A stretch of 64,000 bases of DNA from Pseudomonadota bacterium (GTDB taxonomy: Bacteria > Myxococcota_A > UBA796 > UBA9615). The stretch is from positions 26,218-90,217 of the forward strand of contig JAAESI010000210.1 in assembly GCA_024229515.1 (NCBI GenBank). Direction: 5' to 3'. The notes beneath the pieces are model-generated. The model was not told the DNA's origin, ran no database searches, and was given only the letters and a program-made list of their open reading frames with translations. Positions 17,605-25,924 of the stretch are shown here, one piece after another. The first letter of the stretch is position 1. Every line of letters begins with the position of its first letter. Made by a program: the position numbers and the translations under genes.

Positions 17605-20207
17605 GGAACGGTGAACTCCACGTTCGCAGTGTTGCCCCAGCCGTCGTCGACCACCAGGGTGTGATCCCCCGCCGCGACGCCCGAGACGTCGACCGTGATC
17701 ACGGTCGAGTCGCCGCTGGAGACCGCATCGACGAGGGTGCCGAGGTCGACCGTAAGTCCGGCGGGCCCTTCCACCAGGGGGGTGGGGGTTCGGGGGTCGC
17801 TTTCGAGGTGGAGCATGCGGTAGCCCCGCCCCGCGGCGGCGTAGGACGCCGTCACCGTGAGCGTCGTCCCGTCCAGCGCCGGCGTGGCGGCGATGGCGGC
17901 GGGCACGACCTCGAACACGTCGCTCGTGGCCTCCCACGGCGTGGTGTCGTAGGGGTACTCGGTGTCGGCGGGATCGCGGTTCAGCCCCGAGGCGACGAAG
18001 CGGTAGTTCCCCAGCGGCAGGCCGGGAGCGTCGTCCACCGAATCCCAGGTGTCGACCGCCTGCCACTCGGCGACGTAGCGGTGGGTGCGCACCGGGTCGG
18101 TCTCGACGTCGGTACCGGTCAGCGGATCGGGCGTGTAGGTGATGATGAGATCGGGGAGCTGGTCGTCGACGACGTTGCCCCCCGGGGTCAGCACCGGCGC
18201 CCAGCTGCCGTCGTCGCCCTCGCGATCCAGCACCACCGAGACGAGCCCGGTGGCGGGGTCGTTCCCGACGAAGGTCCAGGAGGCGATGCCCTGGATGCGC
18301 CCGATCGTGGCCGCGGGTGTGGCGGCCGCGGGGACAACGTGGTCGTACGTGTAGACGTAGTCCGGCATCGGGTCGGCGGTCGTGCCGGCCTCCGGGGTCA
18401 CGTCCGGCTCGACCCAGGGAGTCGGCCACTCGGGATACCAGGTCGACGTCGGGTAGTCGGGCCAGGCGGGGTCTTCGGCCACCGGGGTGGAACCCAGTTC
18501 GATGACGTCGAGCATGCGCTCCAGCAGGTACTCGCCCTGCAGCGGCCCCCAGACCGTGATCGCGGCTTCGTAGCCGGCGAGCAGCCAGTCGTCCGTGGTC
18601 AGCAGGTAGCCCTCGTGGTCCATCGCGTAGCCGATGACGATGGTCTCGGACACGTCCTTCTCCGCGGCGGCGCGGTGGCGCAGCGACTGGGTCCACAGCG
18701 TCGTCGCCTCGCCCGGAGCGAACGCGAACACCACGTCCTTGTCCGTGGTCGAGCCGCCCAGCCGCGTCACCGGGATGCCGGTCATGCCGAGGGCGCCGAG
18801 CATGGAGGTGCGCGTCTCCGGCAGCGGCAGCGGGTACTGGTCGCGCGTCTCGATGTACTCTTGGAAGGCGATGCGGAAGAGCGCGAAGCCGAGGTCCAGG
18901 TCGAGGCAGGAGCTGTACATCGGCAGGTCGACGTCGAGGCCGAAGATGGCGATGTCGATCTCCCGCTCGCCGCACAACGCGGCGCCGTACTGCGGCCAGA
19001 ACTCGTCCAGCGGCGACAGGATGTTCCCCTCCTCGTCCCACACCCGCATGTCGGGGCGGTACGGCCAGTCGGCCCAGCTTGGGTCCCAGGGCATGTAGTA
19101 GAGGTCGACCTCGCCGTTGCGGGTGACGCGGATGTCGCGGCCCTGGGTGACGTAGCGCTGGACCGGGTCGAGGATCAGCGGGTCCGTGGTCAGCTCGATG
19201 GCGTCGTACAGCGCCAGCAGCTTCTCGCTCGCCGCCTCCGCGAGGTACTCCATCCGCGCGAAGTCGCCGAACCGACCCGCCGGAGAGGAGTCGCCGCCGG
19301 CGCCCTGGGCGAAGATCCACCGGGGCCCCCCGTAGCGCTCGTTCAGGAGCACGGAGATGTGTCCCGGCGCCTCGGCCGTCAGGAGCGGGTTGTCGCCGCC
19401 CATCACGGTGCCGTGCATGCCGAACGCGAAGAGCGCCGCGATGGGCTCGCCGTCGGCCGAATCGACGCGCAGCATCGTGGCGCGCTCGTCCTTCCAGCCG
19501 GGGCCCGAGATGATGCCGTCGGGCCGGGGGAGTTCGTCGTTCTCGGGGCGGCGGTCGCGGAAGATGCGGTCCTCGCCGACCGGGTCGAACTGCTCGTCGA
19601 TGCCGACCCCGATGGCCGCGGGCACGAGGCTGTCGTGCGCCACGAGCGCGTGCTCGACCACCTGCTCGACCATGCGGTCGAGGATTTCCTGGCGGAAGAA
19701 GTCCCCTCCCAGGAACAGCATCATCGCCTTGCTGAAGGGGCCGTAGCTGCTGTGGGAGTGGTTCGTGAACGTGAAGACCGAGTCGGTCAGGTCCCGACCA
19801 AGCTCGTCGGTGAGGGCCTGGCCCACCGCCTCCGTGAGGCCGTCGAAGGTGTAGATGAGGTCGAGCCGCACGAGCACCGCGTCGGTTTGACCGTTGGTGA
19901 GCCACAGCACGTCCATCGGGATGCGGGTCTGCCAGCCCGCCGACGGCACGAAGTCGGTGCGGTAGTCGCTGTCGCGTCCATCGGCGCCGTCGTCGCTGCC
20001 GAGGCTCCGGTCGCGCCCGGTGTAGCCGCCCATCGGCGTGCCCACGGGCAGGTTCAGCGTGCCGCCGGAGGCGCCCGCCTCGAGCACCCCCGCCTCGAGC
20101 GGATCCCAGTCCGGGATTCCGTCGTCGATCGGCGGCTCCTCACACGAAGAGGCGCTCAGGATGACCCCGAGGACGAGCAGCGGAAGAAGGCGAATCAAAG
20201 GACGCAT
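17601..20207 (-). CDS. Neutral/alkaline ceramidase-family lipoprotein
   Basis: 868 residues with a signal peptide and lipobox ending at Cys22 (SASSC), so it is lipid-anchored in the envelope. Ceramidase features are the early GTPMGGYTGR, NHSHSSYGPF at 149-158 (family: THSGPGG, whose Ser is the nucleophile), FRDRRPENDELP, MHGTVMGGDN (zinc-ligand region) and FAQGAGGDSSP. The C-terminal third (from about 600) carries Ig-like beta-rich segments. Neutral ceramidases split ceramide into sphingosine and fatty acid. The ATG at 20207 has GGAG 6 nt upstream. It follows coaBC by 20 bp. Substrate is inferred from family only. Confidence 0.8.
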   Translation of the reverse strand: MRPLIRLLPLLVLGVILSASSCEEPPIDDGIPDWDPLEAGVLEAGASGGTLNLPVGTPMGGYTGRDRSLGSDDGADGRDSDYRTDFVPSAGWQTRIPMDVLWLTNGQTDAVLVRLDLIYTFDGLTEAVGQALTDELGRDLTDSVFTFTNHSHSSYGPFSKAMMLFLGGDFFRQEILDRMVEQVVEHALVAHDSLVPAAIGVGIDEQFDPVGEDRIFRDRRPENDELPRPDGIISGPGWKDERATMLRVDSADGEPIAALFAFGMHGTVMGGDNPLLTAEAPGHISVLLNERYGGPRWIFAQGAGGDSSPAGRFGDFARMEYLAEAASEKLLALYDAIELTTDPLILDPVQRYVTQGRDIRVTRNGEVDLYYMPWDPSWADWPYRPDMRVWDEEGNILSPLDEFWPQYGAALCGEREIDIAIFGLDVDLPMYSSCLDLDLGFALFRIAFQEYIETRDQYPLPLPETRTSMLGALGMTGIPVTRLGGSTTDKDVVFAFAPGEATTLWTQSLRHRAAAEKDVSETIVIGYAMDHEGYLLTTDDWLLAGYEAAITVWGPLQGEYLLERMLDVIELGSTPVAEDPAWPDYPTSTWYPEWPTPWVEPDVTPEAGTTADPMPDYVYTYDHVVPAAATPAATIGRIQGIASWTFVGNDPATGLVSVVLDREGDDGSWAPVLTPGGNVVDDQLPDLIITYTPDPLTGTDVETDPVRTHRYVAEWQAVDTWDSVDDAPGLPLGNYRFVASGLNRDPADTEYPYDTTPWEATSDVFEVVPAAIAATPALDGTTLTVTASYAAAGRGYRMLHLESDPRTPTPLVEGPAGLTVDLGTLVDAVSSGDSTVITVDVSGVAAGDHTLVVDDGWGNTANVEFTVP

Positions 20208-20227
20208 GGCAGGCTCCGGCGGCAAAC

Positions 20228-21421
20228 CTACCCCAAGGCGGTCGCGATCCGGTCGAGGACGTGCGCGGCGACGTCTTCCTTGGTCATGCGCGCGAGCCGT
20301 TCGACGGTGCCGGCGCGGTCGATCAAGGTGACGACGTTGGTGGTCGTAGCGAACCCGGCGCCGGGCACGTGGAGGTCGTTGGCGACGATGAGGTCGAGGT
20401 TCTTGCGGTCGAGTTTTGCTTTGGCTTTCGCCTCGAGATCTCCGGTCTCCATGGCGAATCCCACGAGCAGGCGATCGCCCTTGGCGGCGGCGAGGCCGGC
20501 GAGGATGTCCGGGGTGCGGACCAACCGCATCGCCTGCTCACCGTCATGCTTGGTCTGCTTCGTGGGGGCTTCGTCGGCGGGACGCCAATCGGCGACGGCG
20601 GCGGCCATGATGACCGCGTGGGCGTCGGCTGCAGCGGCCTCGACGGCGTCGCGCATCTGCTCCGCGGAGACCACCGAGACGAGGTTGACCCCGGCGGGCG
20701 GGTTCAGCGCGACTGGTCCGCTGACGAGCGTGACCTGGGCGCCCCGTCGGGACGCCATGCGCGCGAGGGCGTAGCCCATCCGGCCGGTGCTGGGGTTGCT
20801 GAGGAAGCGCACCGGATCGGCGTGTTCGCGGGTTGGACCGGCGCTGATGACGACGCGCCGTCCGGCCAGATCCTGGGGCGAGAGCAGCCGCCGCACGGCT
20901 TCCAGCGCGGCGTCGGGTTCGGGGAGCCGGCCTGCGCCGATCTCGCCGTTGGCGAGCTCCCCCTCCACGGAGTCCAGGACGTGCACGCCGGCGTCGCGGA
21001 GCGTGGCGAGCGCCCGTTGGTGCAGGGGCTGCGCGGCCATGCGGCTGTGCATCGCGGGGCAGACCAGGAGGGGGCCGTCGAAGCAGGTCGCGGTCAACAG
21101 GAGGAGGTCGTCCGCGAGGCCGGCGGCGAGCCCGCCGACGAAGTTGCTCGTGGCGGGGTACACGACCATGGCGTCGGCCCACGACGACAGATCGACGTGC
21201 AGCTCCCCCCCGGTGGTCTGGTCCAGCGCCCAGGTGTTGGTGTGGACAGGGGCCCCGGACAGCGCGTGGAAGGTGGCTTCGCCGACGAACGAACGCGCGG
21301 ACTCGGTGAGCACCACCCGCACGTCGAACCCCGCCTTGCGCAGCAGCCGCATCAGCAGCACCGCCTTGAACGCGCCGACCCCGCCGGTCACGCCGAGCAG
21401 GACGTTAGAAGAGCTCGACAC
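20228..21421 (-). CDS. coaBC: Phosphopantothenoylcysteine decarboxylase / phosphopantothenate-cysteine ligase
   Basis: Bifunctional CoA-synthesis enzyme, 397 residues. The flavin-binding CoaC half (1-175) has TGGVGAFKA, catalytic His75 (ELHVDLSSWAD) and the PASANT-like PATSNFVGGLA loop. Two positions essential in E. coli Dfp differ: Asn125 is His (PAMHSRM) and Cys158 of the substrate flap is Asn (ELANGEIGAGR). The CoaB half has SAGPTREHADPVRFLSNPSTG, AAAVADWRP and KLDRKNLDLIVAND. It starts with GTG and overlaps the YciO-like gene by 17 bp. Function is still likely, with an altered decarboxylase active site. Confidence 0.93.
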   Translation of the reverse strand: MSSSSNVLLGVTGGVGAFKAVLLMRLLRKAGFDVRVVLTESARSFVGEATFHALSGAPVHTNTWALDQTTGGELHVDLSSWADAMVVYPATSNFVGGLAAGLADDLLLLTATCFDGPLLVCPAMHSRMAAQPLHQRALATLRDAGVHVLDSVEGELANGEIGAGRLPEPDAALEAVRRLLSPQDLAGRRVVISAGPTREHADPVRFLSNPSTGRMGYALARMASRRGAQVTLVSGPVALNPPAGVNLVSVVSAEQMRDAVEAAAADAHAVIMAAAVADWRPADEAPTKQTKHDGEQAMRLVRTPDILAGLAAAKGDRLLVGFAMETGDLEAKAKAKLDRKNLDLIVANDLHVPGAGFATTTNVVTLIDRAGTVERLARMTKEDVAAHVLDRIATALG

Positions 21422-22025
21422 TCCCCTGCCCTTCCCGGAGCACCTCGAACGGCTGCCCCGTCAGATCGACCACCGTGGTGGGGTTCGCGAGGCCTCGGCC
21501 TCCGTCCACCACCGCGTCCAGCTTCGGTCCGTACCGGTCCTCGATCTCGACTGCGTCGATGACGAACATCTCTTCGCCCTCGTCGTTGGTGGTGCGCACC
21601 GACGCACAGACGAGCGGGCGCCCCAGCTCCTCGGCGAGCCGTCGCGGGATCTCCGCCATCGGCACCCGGATCCCGATCTCCCGCCGCTTCTTGTGCATGC
21701 GCTTGGGGATCTCGGGGCCGGCCTCGAGGATGAACGTGTAGGGCCCCGGCAGGAGCCGCTTCATCGTGCGGTAGGCGAGGCTGCTCACGTACGAGGTGTA
21801 GCGGCCGATCGCATCGACGTCGCTGAGGATGATCGACAGCGGGTGGCTGCGGGGGCTCTGCTTGAGGTCGTAGAGGCGCTCGATCGCCTTGCCCGAGTTC
21901 AGGTCACACGCGAAGGCGTAGCCGGAGTCGGTTGGAATCGCGAGCACGCCCCCCTTGGCCAGCACGGTGGTGGCCTTGTGCACCTCCCGCCCCTGGGAAG
22001 CCCACTCGTCGAGCTCGATCCTCAC
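21405..22025 (-). CDS. YciO/YrdC/Sua5-family protein (threonylcarbamoyl-AMP synthase-like)
   Basis: 206 residues forming the YrdC fold: a central PTDSGYAFACDL strand, RLYDLKQSPRSHPLSIIL, LPGPYTFILEAG, GIRVPMAEIP and a DAVVDGG...PTTVVDL end. These details match YciO more closely than TsaC/Sua5. YrdC/Sua5 enzymes make threonylcarbamoyl-AMP for tRNA t6A; the YciO branch has weaker and less certain activity. GTG start, overlapping the dehydrogenase stop by 4 bp (GTGA). Confidence 0.85.
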   Translation of the reverse strand: MRIELDEWASQGREVHKATTVLAKGGVLAIPTDSGYAFACDLNSGKAIERLYDLKQSPRSHPLSIILSDVDAIGRYTSYVSSLAYRTMKRLLPGPYTFILEAGPEIPKRMHKKRREIGIRVPMAEIPRRLAEELGRPLVCASVRTTNDEGEEMFVIDAVEIEDRYGPKLDAVVDGGRGLANPTTVVDLTGQPFEVLREGQGSVELF

Positions 22026-23116
22026 GCAACGGGGCCGCGGACCATCAGCGGCTTCTGGAACGACGCCAGCTTGCCGATCTCCCGAATCCGCTTCTCCGCG
22101 ACGAGGTTGGCGGCCTCCGCGGTGGTGATCCCCAGCTCGATGGCGGTGGCGAAGATCCGGTGGAGCGTCTCGTAGATCCGCTCCGCGTCCCGCAGCGCCT
22201 TCTCCCGGGGGAGATCGTGCAGCTCGCTGTAGACGTTGATCAGGCCGCCCGCGTTGATGACGTAGTCGGGCGCGTAGAGGATCTTGCGCTCCTTCAAGCG
22301 CGCGCCGTGCCGGGCCATGTTGTCCAACTGGTTGTTGGAGCCGCCGGCCACGATCTTCACCTTCAGCCGCTCGATCGTGTCGTCGTTGATGATCGCGCCC
22401 AGGGCGCAGGGCGAGAACACGTCCGCCTCCGCGTCGTAGATCGCGTCGGGCGAGACGACCGTGCTGCCGAACTCGTCGCGGCAGCGCTCCAGGCGTGCCT
22501 CGTCCACATCCGTGATGATCGTCTTGGCGCCCTCGTCCGTGAGGTACTTGACGAGGTGGTAGCCGACGTTGCCGACGCCCTGGACGGCGACGGTGCGTCC
22601 GCCCACGTCGGCGCTGCCGAACATCTGGTGCAGCGCCGCGCGCACGCCGTGGAACACGCCCCAGGCGGTCACCGGCGACGGGTCGCCCGATCCGCCCGCC
22701 GCCGCGCTCACGCCGCAGACATGCGACGTCTCCACGCGGATGTGATCCATGTCAGCGACGGTGGTGCCGGAGTCCTCGGCCGTGATGTACCGGCCCCCCA
22801 GGCTCTCCACGAAGCAGCCGAAGGCCCGCATGAGCGCCTCGGACTTGTCCTTGCGCGGATCGCCGAGGATGACGGCCTTGCCGCCTCCCAGGTTCAACCC
22901 GGCGCACGAGGCCTTGTAGGTCATCCCCCGCGCGAGCCGCAGCACGTCGCGAAGGGCATCCGCCTCGCTGGCGTAGGGATAGAAGCGACAGCCGCCCAGA
23001 GCGGGCCCGAGCTGCGTGTCGTGGATGGCGATGATCGCCTTCAACCCGACGTCATCGTTCCGGCAGAAGACGACCTGTTCGTGGTTGAAGTTGTCGGCGT
23101 GAGAAAAGACCGGCAC
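22022..23116 (-). CDS. Leucine/valine-type amino-acid dehydrogenase (Glu/Leu/Phe/Val family)
   Basis: 364 residues, typical of leucine dehydrogenase. The catalytic domain has IAIHDTQLGPALGGCRF and MTYKASCAGLNLGGGKAVI (active-site Lys pair) and an AEDSGTT segment. The NAD domain has VQGVGNVGYHLVKYL, and the C-terminal part has APDYVINAGGLINV. It catalyses reversible NAD-dependent oxidative deamination of branched-chain amino acids to 2-oxo acids. GTG start with GGAG 5 nt upstream. It is the first gene of a minus-strand run down to csrA and divergent from the lytic transglycosylase gene. Confidence 0.92.
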   Translation of the reverse strand: MPVFSHADNFNHEQVVFCRNDDVGLKAIIAIHDTQLGPALGGCRFYPYASEADALRDVLRLARGMTYKASCAGLNLGGGKAVILGDPRKDKSEALMRAFGCFVESLGGRYITAEDSGTTVADMDHIRVETSHVCGVSAAAGGSGDPSPVTAWGVFHGVRAALHQMFGSADVGGRTVAVQGVGNVGYHLVKYLTDEGAKTIITDVDEARLERCRDEFGSTVVSPDAIYDAEADVFSPCALGAIINDDTIERLKVKIVAGGSNNQLDNMARHGARLKERKILYAPDYVINAGGLINVYSELHDLPREKALRDAERIYETLHRIFATAIELGITTAEAANLVAEKRIREIGKLASFQKPLMVRGPVA

Positions 23117-23133
23117 AACGTCTCCAGCCCGTC

Positions 23134-23162
23134 TTGAGTGCGGGGCCGCGGGACCCTACCAT
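23134..23162 (+). promoter_or_regulatory. Predicted sigma-70 promoter of the lytic transglycosylase gene
   Basis: TTGAGT (23134-23139), 17-bp spacer, TACCAT (23157-23162). The -10 ends 8 nt before the GTG at 23171, which makes that GTG rather than the one at 23138 the likely start. The hexamer overlaps a TAGGGT on the opposite strand that could serve the divergent dehydrogenase. Confidence 0.6.
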
Positions 23163-23170
23163 CAACCCCT

Positions 23171-25906
23171 GTGTTCCGCGTAGCCGTCGCTCTGCTGGTC
23201 GTGATCGTGTTCGCCCCCCCCGGGGCCGCTCACGCCTCCGACCTCCCCCCGATCGCACCGTCCGTCGAGGCCCTCCCCGGAGGAGCGTTCGAGACGGCGG
23301 TGGCTCGCTTCTCCCGCGGGGACCTCCGCGGTGCCCGCCTCGAGCTGGAGCGGCTGCTCGCCCGCCGGCGTGGGGTCGGCATGTCGACCCGGGTGCGGGC
23401 GCGGTTCCTCCTCGCCTGGATCGAGGCGGAGCTGGGCAACCACCAGCTCGCGAGCGCGAGCTTCTACCGGGTGCGGAAGCTGGAGGAGCACCCCCTCAAG
23501 GAGATCGCCACCTTCCACGAAGCGAAGGCGGACCTGAGCCGCGGGCACCCCCGCACCGCGATCGCCGAGTGCGGGACCTACCGCGAGACCTACCCCGAGG
23601 GCAGCTGGTTCGACGAGTGCCTGCTCGTTGAGGCCGACGCTCACGTCGCGCTGCAGCAGCACCGGGCGGCGGTGGAGCTGTACGACCAGTTCCTCGAGCA
23701 GCACCCCGACGACCAGCGCAGCGAGACCATCCAACTGCGCATCGCCCAGAGCCAGGAGCAGGCGGGCGAGTGGGAGAAGGCCGCGCGTCGGTACCGCGGG
23801 CTCTACATCTCCCACCGGCTGCCCATGACCGCCCGGCGGGCCTCTGAAGGGATCGAGCGCCTGCGCGCCGCGGGCGTGGACGTCGACGAGATCAGCGAGC
23901 AGCAGCTCTACGCGCGCGCGTGTTCCTTGCGTCAGGCGGGGCAGTACGACGAGTCCTGGGACCTGTACTGCGAGCTCCTGGAGCGGGCCCAGGCGGCGGA
24001 GGCGGACGGCGAAGCGATGGCGTCGCGGCTGGCCGCGGAGCGGCACGAGTTCCTCTGGCGCAACCGCCAGTACGAGGACGTCGGCCACGAGCGGGCGCGG
24101 GCCTACCGCCGCGCGCCGGATGCGCCGGGGGCGAGCGAGCACGCCTATTGGGCGGTGCAGGGCTACGCCAAGTCGGGTCTCTGGGACAAGGCGGTGGAGT
24201 ACCAGGAGATCGGCATGACCCGGTTCGGGAACACCGGCCGGTTCCGTCGCACCTGGGACCGCACCGCCCGCATCTACGCCTCGGCGGGGCAGTACGACAA
24301 GGCCCGCGAGACGCTGATCGAGTGGCAGGGCCGCAGCAGCAAGCAGCGGCGAAGCAGCAAGACGAAGTTCTTCGTCGCCTACTACGCGTTCCGGAACAAC
24401 GACTACGAGACCGCCATCGAGGGGTTCGACGGCCTCGCCTCGGGGCGGTCAGGGTGGCGCACGGCGGCGCTGTACTGGCGGAGCCGCGCGCACGATCGGC
24501 TCAAGCACTGGAAGGACGCCCGGGACGACCGCCGCCAGGTGCTCAAGGACGATCCCGACGGCTGGTACGCGGCCCTGATCAAGTCCAAGGAGCGGGTCAA
24601 GGCCGGCGATCCCGCGGACCTGGCGCTGGCGCGGCACGGACGCTGGCCGGGCGAGTCCCGACGCGAACTCCAGCTGCCCGCCGTGCCCGCGGGGAGCTCG
24701 ACGGCGGAGGCGATCTCCCGAGGGTGGGCCGAGCCCCGGCCCGGCACCCGCGCACCTGCCAGCGCGACGGAATGGACCGCTCGGGACAGCGACGGGAGGC
24801 TCCGCGGCGGCGCCACCGCGGACGGGTGGGGCGCCTTGGCGCTCCTGGTGGAGGAGTCCCCCGAAGCGTCCGGCCCCGGTGAGGCCACCGCGGAGGCGGA
24901 CGTCGAGCCGACCCCGACGGGTCAGAGCATGGCCGCGGCCGCCCTCGTGGTGCCGTCCACGTGGACCGAGTCGGATTACTGGGATCGCGGCAAGGGGGTG
25001 GAGATCTGGGAGGACTTCGCCGAGGAGAACGCGGTCCACTGGCCCGAGCTCCCGATGGCCTACGAGCTGAGCCGCTGCGGGCTGGGCGAGCTCGCCGGAC
25101 CGCTCCTGGCGCGGGTCTACGAGGAGGTCCGCGACGTAACCCGAAGCAGCCGCCGGCGCGGCCGGGTGCGGCGCTGGCAGGCCAGCGGCGGGAACGACCC
25201 CGACGGCCAGCTCGCGCGGTGGGCCGCGATCCTCGACCTGAAGCTGACGGCGGAGGCGTGGCGCTCGATGTTCGCGGCCGCCGGCTACCCCGCCAGCGTG
25301 AGCGCCTTCTCCATCAACAGCGTGCCCTTGAAGCGGCTGGGGCGGGCGACCCCGGAGAGACGCGCGGCGTGGACCCTGCGGTACCCGGCGGCCTACGCCC
25401 CGCACGTCTGGCGGGCCGGCTGGGAGTACGACGTCGACCCCCTGCTGCTGCTGTCGATCATGCGCGCCGAAAGCCTCTACAAGCACGACGCGGTCAGCCG
25501 GGTAGGCGCCCTCGGCCTGATCCAGGTGATGCCGACGACGGGCAACAAGGTGGCGGCCCTGATGGGCGAGGCCGACTTCCGCGTCGACCGGCTACTCGAG
25601 CCCGGGGTCAACATCCGCCTCGGCGCCTTCTACCTCGGCTCCCTGATGGACCGGTTCGGGGACCAGTTTCCCTTGGCCGTCGGCAGCTACAACGGCGGCC
25701 CCCACAACGTGGGCAGGTGGCTGCGTCCGAAGATCGGGATCCCTTTCGACGCGATGGTCGAGGAGATCCAGTTCGACGAGACCCGGAACTACGTCAAGAA
25801 GGTCACCGGGTACTACGCCGTGTACTCCGACCTGTACGGCGCCGGCGGCTGGGTGCGGCTTCCCGAAGAAACGTCGCAGGACGACCCCACCGTCATCAAC
25901 TTCTGA
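23171..25906 (+). CDS. Periplasmic lytic transglycosylase with long TPR superhelix (Slt70-like)
   Basis: 911 residues. A signal peptide (about 1-22, cleavage after AAHA) precedes many TPR-like helical repeats (about 40-500) and a low-complexity Ala/Glu/Pro linker (about 505-600). The SLT domain lies at about 750-890. The catalytic Glu is near residue 767 in MRAESLY, with GALGLIQVMPTTG, INIRLGAFYL-like NIRLGAFYLG and AVGSYNGGPHNVGRWL downstream. It cleaves the MurNAc-GlcNAc bond of peptidoglycan, forming 1,6-anhydro ends; Mpl in this window works in recycling such products. The start is the GTG 8 nt after the promoter. It is larger than E. coli Slt70 (about 620) because of the extra repeats and linker. 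Confidence 0.9.
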   Translation: MFRVAVALLVVIVFAPPGAAHASDLPPIAPSVEALPGGAFETAVARFSRGDLRGARLELERLLARRRGVGMSTRVRARFLLAWIEAELGNHQLASASFYRVRKLEEHPLKEIATFHEAKADLSRGHPRTAIAECGTYRETYPEGSWFDECLLVEADAHVALQQHRAAVELYDQFLEQHPDDQRSETIQLRIAQSQEQAGEWEKAARRYRGLYISHRLPMTARRASEGIERLRAAGVDVDEISEQQLYARACSLRQAGQYDESWDLYCELLERAQAAEADGEAMASRLAAERHEFLWRNRQYEDVGHERARAYRRAPDAPGASEHAYWAVQGYAKSGLWDKAVEYQEIGMTRFGNTGRFRRTWDRTARIYASAGQYDKARETLIEWQGRSSKQRRSSKTKFFVAYYAFRNNDYETAIEGFDGLASGRSGWRTAALYWRSRAHDRLKHWKDARDDRRQVLKDDPDGWYAALIKSKERVKAGDPADLALARHGRWPGESRRELQLPAVPAGSSTAEAISRGWAEPRPGTRAPASATEWTARDSDGRLRGGATADGWGALALLVEESPEASGPGEATAEADVEPTPTGQSMAAAALVVPSTWTESDYWDRGKGVEIWEDFAEENAVHWPELPMAYELSRCGLGELAGPLLARVYEEVRDVTRSSRRRGRVRRWQASGGNDPDGQLARWAAILDLKLTAEAWRSMFAAAGYPASVSAFSINSVPLKRLGRATPERRAAWTLRYPAAYAPHVWRAGWEYDVDPLLLLSIMRAESLYKHDAVSRVGALGLIQVMPTTGNKVAALMGEADFRVDRLLEPGVNIRLGAFYLGSLMDRFGDQFPLAVGSYNGGPHNVGRWLRPKIGIPFDAMVEEIQFDETRNYVKKVTGYYAVYSDLYGAGGWVRLPEETSQDDPTVINF

Positions 25907-25909
25907 CGA

Positions 25910-25915
25910 TAGGAT
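25910..25915 (+). promoter_or_regulatory. -10-like hexamer before the pentahaem cytochrome gene
   Basis: TAGGAT lies in the 18-bp gap after the transglycosylase stop and ends 9 nt before the ATG. No -35 match is seen, and there is no Shine-Dalgarno sequence at normal spacing. Confidence 0.35.
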
Positions 25916-25924
25916 GCGCCGCTG

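Noticed and set aside
17661..20774. Open frame of over 1000 codons on the plus strand opposite the ceramidase and coaBC
   Set aside because: Antisense shadow; Arg/Gly/Val-rich, with no start signal or recognisable fold.
23138..23170. GTG at 23138 as start of the lytic transglycosylase
   Set aside because: It lies inside the promoter (immediately after TTGA of the -35); the GTG at 23171 directly precedes the signal peptide.
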